From Desulfurellaceae bacterium (lineage in GTDB: Bacteria > Campylobacterota_A > Desulfurellia > JAGGSF01): DNA of 8,352 nt. Below, one piece after another: positions 1 through 6,615 of this stretch (positions within the stretch are counted from its first letter, which is position 1; each line of letters starts with the position of its first letter). Where the stretch lies: positions 1 to 8,352 of the forward strand of contig JAGMDW010000196.1 of NCBI GenBank assembly GCA_023128455.1, written 5' to 3'. The position numbers and the translations under genes were made by a program. Under the pieces are notes generated by a model that saw only the letters and a list, made by a program, of their open reading frames with translations, did not search any database and was not told the origin of the DNA.

Positions 1-63
1 AGTAATATTATAGTTTTTCTTCGTAGCTATTCTTAATAATTTTTCTTTTTTAAAATCTGCCTG

Positions 64-124
64 CCCTGTCCCGTGTAATACCCCAAGACAGAATTTCTTC
101 GTTAGGATATTACACAGGACGGGG
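64..124. repeat. Long imperfect inverted repeat, 17-bp arms
   Basis: Bases 64-80 pair with 108-124: eight perfect pairs (73-80 with 108-115), one mismatch (72/116), then eight more pairs out to 64/124, one of them G-U. The loop is 27 bases. The arms contain GTGTAATA and TATTACAC, and the outer part is C-rich against G-rich. It directly abuts and shares its right edge with the next hairpin at 123-146, so the block looks like a composite repeat. In RNA from the minus strand it could act as a stable 3' structure after ade, but no strong U tract follows, so I do not call it a terminator. Confidence 0.7.
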
Positions 125-146
125 TGAAATCCCGAGGTAATTCACC
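123..146. repeat. Short hairpin GGTGAA/TTCACC
   Basis: GGTGAA at 123-128 pairs with TTCACC at 141-146, with further scattered pairs inside. It shares bases 123-124 with the hairpin on its left and 145-146 with the one on its right, so the three structures are mutually exclusive at their edges. Confidence 0.6.
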
Positions 147-200
147 TGTCTGCGTGCCTGCCTGAGCGAGGACGCTCGCAGACAGGCAACGCACAGGCAG
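145..200. repeat. GC-rich nested palindrome containing a unit shared with the methyltransferase gene
   Basis: CCTGTCTGCG at 145-154 is perfectly complementary to CGCAGACAGG at 177-186 (10 bp). Inside lies a small hairpin, GAGCG (164-168) with CGCTC (173-177) around a 4-base loop. An alternative pairing joins TGCGTGCCTG (151-160) with CAGGCAACGCA (183-193, one bulged A). The sub-unit 157-186 begins CCTGCCTG and ends GCAGACAGG. The same two ends, with a different middle, bound the insertion inside the methyltransferase gene at 6944-6976, so this is a family of small dispersed repeats. Confidence 0.75.
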
Positions 201-205
201 AGAGG

Positions 206-1873
206 CTAAATTCTTTCCAGATTCCGTGTCAAACACGGAATGACAGAAGGAATAAATTTAAATTTTTCCGCATCAAATAGTCCCTCATCACTCAACTTTA
301 TCTTTGGAATAACGAGTAAAGCCATAAAAGACAAAGTCATAAAAGGGGCATGTAATGCTGAGCCAAGGGATTTTGCCATCTTATCTATTTCAGTATATTT
401 TTCCGCAACTTTAGAATAATCTTCATTGCTCATAATTCCTGCAATAGGCAAAGGTAATATTATCTCTTTGTCTTCAGATACTGCGCTGACGCCGCCTTTA
501 TTTTCAACAATTAAATTAACTGCTCTACATATATCTTCATCATCAACTCCTACCACTATAATATTATGTGAATCGTGAGCCACAGAGGAAGCAAGCGCTC
601 CCCTTTTTAGACCGAAATTTTTGACAAAACCGATTGCCACTTTCGCCTCTTTATAACGGTTTGCTACCGCTATTTTTAGAATATCTCTTTCAATATCCGA
701 TACAACACAATTATTTGCTGTTTTTGGAGTTAAAATCAATCTATTTGTAATCAATTGGCCATCTATAGCTTCTATCACATTTATGTTGCCTTTCTTATAC
801 GGAATAATAAAATCTTCAACTTTTTTCTTTTTTACATTAAAATTATTTACTATCTTTGATGGTCTTACGGGTATTAAAGGGTTACCTTTCTCTGCTGCAA
901 TTTCTCCACTGATATAGGTCTTCAATATATTAAAATCTCTAAAATTGTCTACTTCAATAAAATCCGCATAATCTCCTATCTGCAGCAGACCAACATCTAA
1001 CCCGTAATGCAAAACTGGATTTACACATGCCACTCTTAACACCTTCATTATATCAATACCGTAAGCCAACGCCCTTTTCACCAAAACATTGATTTGACCC
1101 TTTATCAAATCGTTCGGATGCTTGTCATCACTGCAAAACATACAATTTTTATAGTGCTCTTTTACAATAGGAATAAACTCGTCAAAGTTCTTGGCAGCAG
1201 AACCTTCTCTAATCAAGATTTTCATACCCAACCTGAGTTTTTCCAATACCTCATCTCTGCTGAAACACTCATGATCCGTAGATATTCCTGCGTGTATATA
1301 TTTTCTCAGGTCTTTACCCCTTAAACCCGGGGCATGACCATCTATCAATTTTGAATGTTTTTTTGCAAGTTCAATCTTCTTAATTATAACAGGATCATCA
1401 TTTATTACTCCGGGAAAGTTCATAACTTCGCCCAAATATTTTATTTCTTTTAATTTTAAGAGTTTTTCTATTTCGTCTGAGCCTATTGTTGCTCCGCTGG
1501 TCTCAAAATCGGTTGCAGGAACACAAGAAGGTGCACCAAAATAAAACTTCATAGGCACTGCTTCTGCATCTTTTATCATATATCTTACACCATTTATTCC
1601 TAAAACATTGGCTATCTCGTGAGGGTCAGAAACTGTAGCTACAGTTCCATGAATTGCGGCTATTCTTGCAAATTCAGAAGGAGGAAGCATGGAGCTTTCA
1701 ATATGAATATGTGCATCAACAAAGCCGGGCACAATATAGTGGTTATAATTATTTTTTTCTCGCACAACATCTATTATTTTGCCATTGTAAATCCTTAATG
1801 TCCCTGAATAAACTTCAGAGTTTAAAACATCAACAATATTACCCGAAACCATTTTGACATTATTTTTGTTCAT
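206..1873 (-). CDS. ade: Adenine deaminase with a repeat-derived C-terminus
   Basis: This 555-residue cytoplasmic metal enzyme hydrolyses adenine to hypoxanthine and ammonia in purine salvage. The amidohydrolase fold is clear: the N-terminal beta-sandwich leads to the metal motif DAHIHIESS (His55, His57), then GEV around Glu149, DGHAPG (His180), STDHE (His201) and SDDKHP (Asp249/Asp250). The adenine-deaminase-specific C-terminal domain has VAHDSHN (431-437), GGVS and SALHAPFMTLSFMAL. Family members are usually about 570-600 residues. The normal end of the domain is GLFDAEKFKF (531-540); the last residues, SVIPCLTRNLERI (543-555), come from a palindromic repeat. The start overlaps the end of udp by 14 bp with no strong SD, so translation is probably coupled; Met8 (1852) is an alternative start. 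The gene is the second of a salvage operon. Confidence 0.93.
   Translation of the reverse strand: MNKNNVKMVSGNIVDVLNSEVYSGTLRIYNGKIIDVVREKNNYNHYIVPGFVDAHIHIESSMLPPSEFARIAAIHGTVATVSDPHEIANVLGINGVRYMIKDAEAVPMKFYFGAPSCVPATDFETSGATIGSDEIEKLLKLKEIKYLGEVMNFPGVINDDPVIIKKIELAKKHSKLIDGHAPGLRGKDLRKYIHAGISTDHECFSRDEVLEKLRLGMKILIREGSAAKNFDEFIPIVKEHYKNCMFCSDDKHPNDLIKGQINVLVKRALAYGIDIMKVLRVACVNPVLHYGLDVGLLQIGDYADFIEVDNFRDFNILKTYISGEIAAEKGNPLIPVRPSKIVNNFNVKKKKVEDFIIPYKKGNINVIEAIDGQLITNRLILTPKTANNCVVSDIERDILKIAVANRYKEAKVAIGFVKNFGLKRGALASSVAHDSHNIIVVGVDDEDICRAVNLIVENKGGVSAVSEDKEIILPLPIAGIMSNEDYSKVAEKYTEIDKMAKSLGSALHAPFMTLSFMALLVIPKIKLSDEGLFDAEKFKFIPSVIPCLTRNLERI
212..246. repeat. Palindromic repeat forming the 3' end of the ade coding region
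   Basis: ATTCCGTGT (221-229) and ACACGGAAT (233-241) form a perfect 9-bp stem with a 3-base loop. On the minus strand the element reads in frame with ade and encodes SVIPCLTRNLERI followed by TAG. I recall that peptides of the type VIPxLTRNxE are encoded by dispersed palindromes in many bacterial genomes. This supports a repeat that has become the end of the gene. The exact element borders are my estimate. Confidence 0.7.
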
Positions 1874-2639
1874 TTATCAAATAACTCATCGCTTTTACCG
1901 CTACCTGAATGGCATTTATCTCGCCTGATTTTAAATCTTCGGTTTCGATGTATTCCTCTTTGGTGCGATTTACGATAACACCGGTTACACATCCTCCCCT
2001 TAAACCCATGCAACTGCATAGTGTAAGAACGGTTGAACATTCCATCTCATAATTTAAGACCTGCAATTTTCTCAACTCTTCCGTCATTCCCTGAAACCTT
2101 TTCAATACATACTTTGAATAAGAGTTGTATCTTTCCTGTCCGGGATAAAATGTATCGGAAGATGCGGTAATCCCTACATGACAATGAATGCTTAGATTCT
2201 GAGCGGCTTCGATCAATGCAAAAAGCACCTCATGATGAGAAACTGCAGGATATTCTATAGGAGCATAATGAGTGGAAGCTCCATCCAATCTCACCGCACC
2301 AGAGGTTATTATCACATCCCCAACACCTACATTCGGCTGAATAGCCCCTGTGGTTCCTACCCTAATAAATGTATGTATACCAATTTGAGCCAGCTCATCT
2401 ATGGCAATAGAGGTTGAAGGACCACCGATACCAGTAGACACAACTAAAACAGGATGGGTATTCATTTGACCTAAGAATGTTCGATATTCACGCCTACATG
2501 CAATCTCTGCTGCCTGAGGATCAAAAGCTGAAACAATGTCTGATACCCGTTCAGGGTCTCCTGTAAGCAAAGCATAATGTGCCCTTTTGATTTTTGCCTC
2601 ATTTAAATTCAGATGATAAACGATTTTCTCCTCATTCAT
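1860..2639 (-). CDS. udp: Uridine phosphorylase
   Basis: This 259-residue cytoplasmic enzyme splits uridine with phosphate to uracil and ribose-1-phosphate. It closely follows the recalled E. coli Udp pattern (253 residues): phosphate-site GDPERV (27-32), STGIGGPSTSIAIDEL (68-82), RVGTTGAIQ (93-101), VRLDGAS, SSDTFYPGQERY (160-171; Gln168 and Arg170 match the uracil-binding pair), NYEME (196-200, ribose-binding) and VIVNRT. The frame extends to a TTG at 2678, but I choose the ATG at 2639. It has AAGG 8 bases upstream, a near-consensus promoter whose -10 box lies between the two candidates, and it gives the family's length. It is the first gene of the operon with ade, covering pyrimidine nucleoside and purine base salvage. 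Specificity for uridine over purine nucleosides rests on the GQER motif and overall match. Confidence 0.93.
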   Translation of the reverse strand: MNEEKIVYHLNLNEAKIKRAHYALLTGDPERVSDIVSAFDPQAAEIACRREYRTFLGQMNTHPVLVVSTGIGGPSTSIAIDELAQIGIHTFIRVGTTGAIQPNVGVGDVIITSGAVRLDGASTHYAPIEYPAVSHHEVLFALIEAAQNLSIHCHVGITASSDTFYPGQERYNSYSKYVLKRFQGMTEELRKLQVLNYEMECSTVLTLCSCMGLRGGCVTGVIVNRTKEEYIETEDLKSGEINAIQVAVKAMSYLINEQK

Positions 2640-2647
2640 CTCATCAA

Positions 2648-2651
2648 CCTT
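2648..2651 (-). promoter_or_regulatory. Ribosome binding site that decides the udp start
   Basis: AAGG on the minus strand lies 8 bases before the ATG at 2639. It favours that ATG over the in-frame TTG at 2678. Confidence 0.6.
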
Positions 2652-2666
2652 AAACCTACAGCTACC

Positions 2667-2694
2667 ATTATAAAACAATTGTTCAAACTATCAA
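2667..2694 (-). promoter_or_regulatory. Sigma-70-type promoter of udp-ade
   Basis: On the minus strand, TTGATA (2689-2694) and TATAAT (2667-2672) are separated by 16 bases. This is one mismatch from consensus at -35 and a perfect -10. The start site would be near 2660, leaving a leader of about 20 bases before the udp ATG. The spacer contains the perfect 10-bp palindrome AACAATTGTT (2674-2683), a plausible operator. Confidence 0.7.
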
Positions 2695-2737
2695 CAATTT
2701 GTAAAAAATGTAAACTTGCAAAGACTGATGAATTGTT
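2674..2737. promoter_or_regulatory. Repeated AACAATT half-sites in the divergent udp/MFS promoter region
   Basis: The palindrome AACAATTGTT lies at 2674-2683, with further AACAATT at 2693-2699 and its reverse complement AATTGTT at 2731-2737. All fall within the 115-base space between two divergent genes and overlap both predicted promoters. This is the arrangement expected for a shared regulator. The motif is AT-rich, so chance recurrence is possible. Confidence 0.35.
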
Positions 2738-2742
2738 ATAAT
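2716..2742 (+). promoter_or_regulatory. Possible promoter of the MFS gene
   Basis: A perfect TATAAT at 2737-2742 is preceded by TTGCAA at 2716-2721 with a short 15-base spacer. If used, transcription would start near 2749, leaving only about six bases before the ATG at 2755, so the mRNA would be nearly leaderless. The -35 assignment is weak. Confidence 0.4.
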
Positions 2743-2754
2743 AGTGAATCTGAA

Positions 2755-3912
2755 ATGGAAAAAACATTAAATAATAAAAAGATAGCCTTTCAATTTATCA
2801 TTCTTTTAGGCATCGTCAGTTTATTTGGAGATATAACCTACGAAGGGGCAAGAAGTGTTACCGGCCCTTATCTCGCTACCTTAGGTGCGAGCGCTGCTAT
2901 TGTAGGTCTGGTGGCAGGCCTGGGTGAATTTATTGGATATGCATTGCGCCTGGTCTCGGGTTATATTGCAGATAAAACCAAAGCCTATTGGCCTTTGACC
3001 TTTATCGGTTATGGATTGATTTTCGCCGTTCCTCTGCTGGCATTTGCAGGTCTGTGGCAGGTTGCAGCTCTCCTTATTATCTTCGAGCGAATGGGCAAGG
3101 CAATTAGAACTCCTGCCCGAGATGCAATACTCTCTCATGCTACAAAGCAGGTGGGAAGAGGTTTAGGTTTTGGTATTCATGAAGCATTGGATCAGATTGG
3201 CGCCATTATCGGTCCCTTGGTTTTCTCTTTGGTGTTTCTTCTGAAAGGTGGATACAAACAGGGATTTACTATTTTATGGATACCTGCTGTGCTGGTATTA
3301 TTGACCCTTGTCATAGCAAGGATTAAAGTTCCTGTTCCCGAGAAATTAGAAACTTCTGAAGAAAAACCTATGGAAGGCAAACTTTCCAGAGTTTTCTGGG
3401 TTTATACTTTGTTTACTTTTTTAAGTGTGGCAGGATTTGCCAACTTTCAACTAATCTCCTATCATCTCAAGGTTCAATCCATTATTTCGGATGTTCAAAT
3501 TCCTATTTTTTATGCCATTGCAATGGGCACTGATGCAGTGGTGGCTTTGATTATTGGCAGAGCCTACGATAGAGTGGGATTAAAAACACTCTTGACAATC
3601 CCATTGTTGACCTTTTTCATTCCCTTTTTTGCATTTTCCCATAGTTACAATCTTATTGTAATAAGTGTTATACTTTGGGGTGCGGTGATGGGCATTCATG
3701 AAACTGTAATGCGTGCTGCAATTGCCGATTTAACACCTATTGAGAAGAGAGGTTCTGCATACGGTATATTCAATACGGCTTATGGATTATCGTGGCTTTT
3801 TGGAGGAGTGATTATGGGCTCTCTGTATGATATTTCTGTTATCTATCTAATATTGTTCGTAGTTTTAATGGAAATGATTTCTGTACCGGTATTTTTTATG
3901 ATCAGAAGGTAG
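2755..3912 (+). CDS. MFS transporter, 12-TM type, substrate unknown
   Basis: This is a 385-residue inner-membrane permease of the major facilitator superfamily. Hydrophobic helices fill the chain in two halves separated by a charged loop with KVPVPEKLETSEEK. The loop between helices 2 and 3, SGYIADKTKAYW (68-79), is a degenerate motif A, and GRAYDRVGLKT is its counterpart in the second half. After helix 4, ERMGKAIRTPARDAIL (111-126) is a conserved loop, and GAIIGPL (149-155) is a weak motif C, typical of efflux-type members. I choose the ATG at 2755, followed by a short polar basic N-terminus, although no SD is visible. The frame extends to a TTG at 2716, which overlaps the likely promoter. 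It is divergent from udp-ade; a role in nucleoside or base transport is possible from context but not shown by the sequence. Confidence 0.85.
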   Translation: MEKTLNNKKIAFQFIILLGIVSLFGDITYEGARSVTGPYLATLGASAAIVGLVAGLGEFIGYALRLVSGYIADKTKAYWPLTFIGYGLIFAVPLLAFAGLWQVAALLIIFERMGKAIRTPARDAILSHATKQVGRGLGFGIHEALDQIGAIIGPLVFSLVFLLKGGYKQGFTILWIPAVLVLLTLVIARIKVPVPEKLETSEEKPMEGKLSRVFWVYTLFTFLSVAGFANFQLISYHLKVQSIISDVQIPIFYAIAMGTDAVVALIIGRAYDRVGLKTLLTIPLLTFFIPFFAFSHSYNLIVISVILWGAVMGIHETVMRAAIADLTPIEKRGSAYGIFNTAYGLSWLFGGVIMGSLYDISVIYLILFVVLMEMISVPVFFMIRR

Positions 3913-3937
3913 TTTGCCATTTTTTTCCTTTTGTGTT

Positions 3938-3943
3938 AAAGGA
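3938..3943 (+). promoter_or_regulatory. Ribosome binding site of the glycosyltransferase gene
   Basis: AAAGGA lies 8 bases before the ATG at 3952 and confirms that start. The 39-base gap after the MFS gene shows no terminator, so the two genes are probably cotranscribed. Confidence 0.65.
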
Positions 3944-3951
3944 ATCGTAGT

Positions 3952-5445
3952 ATGATAAAAAAAGAATTCATCCTCTTTTTTCTCCTTATCGCCTGTTTTT
4001 ACTTTTTACGCTCAGGTTATATGTATCTTCAGCACGAAGAACCCAGGCGGGCAATTGTAGCCCTGGAGATGAATCAATCCAAAAACTATCTTCAACCTAC
4101 AGTGTTGGGAAAAGCATATTTTAAAAAACCACCATTACACAATATAGCCATTGCCCTTTCTTATAAGATGTTTGGAAAAAATGAGTTTGCAGTGCGTTTT
4201 CCTTCCATTTTATGCGCTTTATTGATTGCCCTTTTTATATTTTTGTTTACGAAAAATATACTGTATGAAAAATCCTACATTGCCTGTTTGAGTTTCCTCA
4301 CCTGTTTAGAGGTTTTTTTCCTTTACGGTATATGGGGAGAAACAGATCTGTTCTTTTCTCTATTTGCATTTTTGTCCATGATTTCCCTGTTTTCCTTCAA
4401 AAAAAAGGGTATTTTGTTAGGACTGATTTTTTGCAGTTTAGCTTTTTTGAGTAAGGGTTTTGCCGCTTTGGTATATTTTTATCTCACCTTTATTGCTTAT
4501 TCTTTGTATAAAAAGAGGTTTATAAGTCATTTCTTTAGTATTTATCATCTGTTGGGAATCCTTGTTTTTTTAGGATTAACAGGTTTCTGGCTGTTTCATA
4601 CCTCCAATGCACATGCTTCTATATATGCCTTATGGGGAGAGGTATTCTCTCGTTCTCCTCTTCAGTTCTCAATATTGGGATTTTTAAAACATATTTTTTT
4701 ATTTCCATTTAAATGTTTTATTCAAGCCCTGCCCTGGAGTATATTTCTTTTGTTTTTATTTAACAAAAAAGTTTATATCAGGATAAAAGAAATTAGTGGT
4801 AGACAAAAAGAACTACTTATATTTTGTTTAATTGCATTGGGTGTCAATTTTATTCCCTATGAAATCTCGCCAGAAGGAAGAATGAGGTATCTCATCCCTT
4901 TATTGCCATTTTTGTCCATCTTTATAGCACCTATTGTAAGCGATCTAAACGAAAGAGAATTTAAATACTCAAACTATATGTGGGGGATAGTATGCATCCT
5001 GGTCATTGCCGCTTTTTTCTTAGATATATTTATATTAAAAAATTTAACAGACGGGATTTTACTCCTTATTTTATCCTTAAGCTTATTTTCTATTCCTAAA
5101 CGCAACTTGTTTCCATCCATTCTTTGCGCAATACTTGTTTTAAAAGTAATCTATTCTTACTGTTATATTCCTTTTGTCTATGCTCATTATCCCAACTATA
5201 AAGAAATGGGAGAGACCGTTGCTCAAAACATAAAAGATTATGATAAACACAAAAAGATAGAGAGTAATGATAGATTTTTAAAACTTATGTTTTATATAGA
5301 AAAGGATTTGCCAAAAATGATAACTCCACTTAGCTGCAAAAATTCTCTGATTATAACCCGAGATGTGAAAGCTGCAAAAAAGGGGAATATTGTCTATTCC
5401 TTATCCACACCGCATGGGATATACTATGTTTCTTCCTTTAAATAA
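3952..5445 (+). CDS. GT39/ArnT-like membrane glycosyltransferase (PMT_2 type)
   Basis: This is a 497-residue polytopic GT-C enzyme that transfers a sugar from a polyprenyl-phosphate carrier at the outer face of the inner membrane. After helix 1 (about 5-24) the first periplasmic loop carries the acidic pair and arginines HEEPRR (28-33), then ALEM and GKAYFKKPPL (53-62), then NEFAVRFPS (77-85). This is the order seen in ArnT and protein-mannosyltransferase relatives. GETD (129-132) resembles the second acidic site, LAFLSKG (163-169) is the usual cytoplasmic turn, and GRMRYLIPLLPF (309-320) matches the conserved R-Y-xxPxxP segment. About ten to twelve helices are followed by a soluble C-terminal part from about 412. 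The acceptor (lipid A, protein or glycan) cannot be told. The 3' end overlaps the converging pgi gene by 22 bp. Confidence 0.85.
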   Translation: MIKKEFILFFLLIACFYFLRSGYMYLQHEEPRRAIVALEMNQSKNYLQPTVLGKAYFKKPPLHNIAIALSYKMFGKNEFAVRFPSILCALLIALFIFLFTKNILYEKSYIACLSFLTCLEVFFLYGIWGETDLFFSLFAFLSMISLFSFKKKGILLGLIFCSLAFLSKGFAALVYFYLTFIAYSLYKKRFISHFFSIYHLLGILVFLGLTGFWLFHTSNAHASIYALWGEVFSRSPLQFSILGFLKHIFLFPFKCFIQALPWSIFLLFLFNKKVYIRIKEISGRQKELLIFCLIALGVNFIPYEISPEGRMRYLIPLLPFLSIFIAPIVSDLNEREFKYSNYMWGIVCILVIAAFFLDIFILKNLTDGILLLILSLSLFSIPKRNLFPSILCAILVLKVIYSYCYIPFVYAHYPNYKEMGETVAQNIKDYDKHKKIESNDRFLKLMFYIEKDLPKMITPLSCKNSLIITRDVKAAKKGNIVYSLSTPHGIYYVSSFK

Positions 5446-6605
5446 GCCTTTGTATATATCTTTCCCTGCTCTACGCCCGGCTGGTCAAAGGGATTTATAT
5501 TCAAAAATTTTGCAGCTATGGGCACAGAAAGCATGAAGAACATCAAAATTCTTCCTATTTCATAAGGAGAAAACCTATCCAGTATTATCTCCATTGTAGA
5601 TACACCATTTTCTGTCAGTGCTCTTTTGGTAGATATTCTTTCTATATCCATTAAGTGGCTCAAGGTTTTCCCAGAAAGCAAAGAGAATGGTTCGAAATTC
5701 CATGTCTTTGGAAGGTTTATATCCTCAACCTGTTTTACATCTAAAAACACAATTACTTTGTCTTTTGGTCCATCCTGATAAAGCTGGAGTTGGGAATGCT
5801 GGTCTGTAACACCCAATGTCGTGATTGGTGTTTGCCCATAACCGTTTTTCCCCAAGCTTTCTGCCCACAGTTGTCTGAACCAATCGGAAACACAAACCAG
5901 ATTATCTTTATAGACAAAAGAAACCAGTATGTTTTTATTATTTTTATACAACATGTACATGGCGCAGGCAAACGCTTTCGAAAGATTTAAATCTTGTATC
6001 GCTTTTTTCGCTCCATTTATGATCTCCATTATATCTATACCGCAGGCTTTTGCCGCCAAAAGACCCACCGATGTAAAGCAAGAAAATCTGCCCCCAACAT
6101 CATCGGGAATATAAAAACAATCTATTCCTAAATCTTCTTTTATTTTCCATAGTGCACCATCTTTAGAAGATGTGGAAAAGACAGCTTGCTTGCTTATCTT
6201 TTCTCCCAATTTCTCGTAAATTAACATAAGCAGAGATAATGTTTCTGTGGTATTTCCAGACTTGCTCACTATATGAAAGAATGTTTTGTTTAAATCAAGA
6301 GAAAAGACTTTTTTTATACGAGCAGGGTCTATATTGTCTAAACAAATAAAATTTATCTGATTTTTTTTGCATGTTTCCGCAAATATCCTTGCTCCCAAAG
6401 CTGAGCCGCCAATCCCTGTCTGAACAAAGTTCTCATATTTTCCTTCAATTTCTTCTTTCACAAATAAATCTATGTCTTTAAACAATTTTTCATTGTAGAT
6501 GGTGTCTACAAACGGATAATCTGTTTGTGCTTCCGTTTTTTCTATTAGATTTTGCCATTCCTCTTTTTCTTTATCCGTAAAAAGTCCCTCAAAATCTATT
6601 TCCAT
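5424..6605 (-). CDS. pgi: Glucose-6-phosphate isomerase, short form
   Basis: This 393-residue cytoplasmic enzyme interconverts glucose-6-phosphate and fructose-6-phosphate. The family signatures appear in order: TGIGGSALG (63-71), the SIS phosphate motif SKSGNTTE (114-121), DDVGGRFSCFTSVG (168-181; PGI signature), WAESLGKNG with catalytic Glu249, GVTDQHSQ with His270, and FDQPGVEQGK with Lys382 (signature two). It lacks much of the N-terminal region of the ~550-residue E. coli type and is shorter than the ~450-residue Bacillus type, but resembles the ~400-residue bacterial forms; all catalytic residues are present. SD AGAGG (6611-6615) lies 5 bases before the ATG and overlaps the methyltransferase stop, so pgi is very probably translated from the restriction-modification transcript. 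The 3' end overlaps the converging glycosyltransferase gene. Confidence 0.94.
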   Translation of the reverse strand: MEIDFEGLFTDKEKEEWQNLIEKTEAQTDYPFVDTIYNEKLFKDIDLFVKEEIEGKYENFVQTGIGGSALGARIFAETCKKNQINFICLDNIDPARIKKVFSLDLNKTFFHIVSKSGNTTETLSLLMLIYEKLGEKISKQAVFSTSSKDGALWKIKEDLGIDCFYIPDDVGGRFSCFTSVGLLAAKACGIDIMEIINGAKKAIQDLNLSKAFACAMYMLYKNNKNILVSFVYKDNLVCVSDWFRQLWAESLGKNGYGQTPITTLGVTDQHSQLQLYQDGPKDKVIVFLDVKQVEDINLPKTWNFEPFSLLSGKTLSHLMDIERISTKRALTENGVSTMEIILDRFSPYEIGRILMFFMLSVPIAAKFLNINPFDQPGVEQGKIYTKAYLKEET

Positions 6606-6610
6606 AATTA

Positions 6611-6615
6611 CCTCT
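6611..6615 (-). promoter_or_regulatory. Ribosome binding site of pgi, overlapping the upstream stop codon
   Basis: AGAGG lies 5 bases from the pgi ATG, and its first two bases belong to the TAG of the methyltransferase gene (6614-6616). This physically ties pgi translation to the R-M operon. Confidence 0.65.

Larger units (their letters stand above)
1..205. other. Intergenic stretch packed with inverted repeats; no supported gene
   Basis: No complete gene is visible here. On the minus strand one frame is open from about 141 down to base 1 (last residues within the window read ...ADFKKEKLLRIATKKNYNIT), which looks protein-like and runs off the edge. It has no ATG, GTG or TTG in this stretch and its upstream half lies inside the repeat cluster, so it is at best a fragment of a gene disrupted or preceded by repeats. 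The plus strand also ends a short open frame at 34-36. From 61 to 200 the composition jumps to GC-rich and is almost entirely made of three successive hairpins, listed separately. I see no clean rho-independent terminator with a U tract for the ade gene that ends at 206. Confidence 0.6.

Noticed and set aside
1..141. Partial protein-coding gene on the minus strand running off the left edge
   Set aside because: The frame is open and the last 20 codons look protein-like, but there is no start codon and half of the frame lies in palindromic repeats. It is not enough to call a gene.
61..200. CRISPR array or rho-independent terminator
   Set aside because: There are no regularly spaced direct repeats with unique spacers, and the hairpins are not followed by a clean U tract on either strand.
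2640..2678. TTG start extending uridine phosphorylase by 13 residues
   Set aside because: The TTG lies upstream of the -10 box in the promoter spacer, and the ATG at 2639 has an SD and gives the family's usual N-terminus.
2716..2754. TTG start extending the MFS transporter by 13 residues
   Set aside because: It overlaps the probable promoter and adds a polar stretch not expected before helix 1. The ATG at 2755 is preferred although it lacks an SD.
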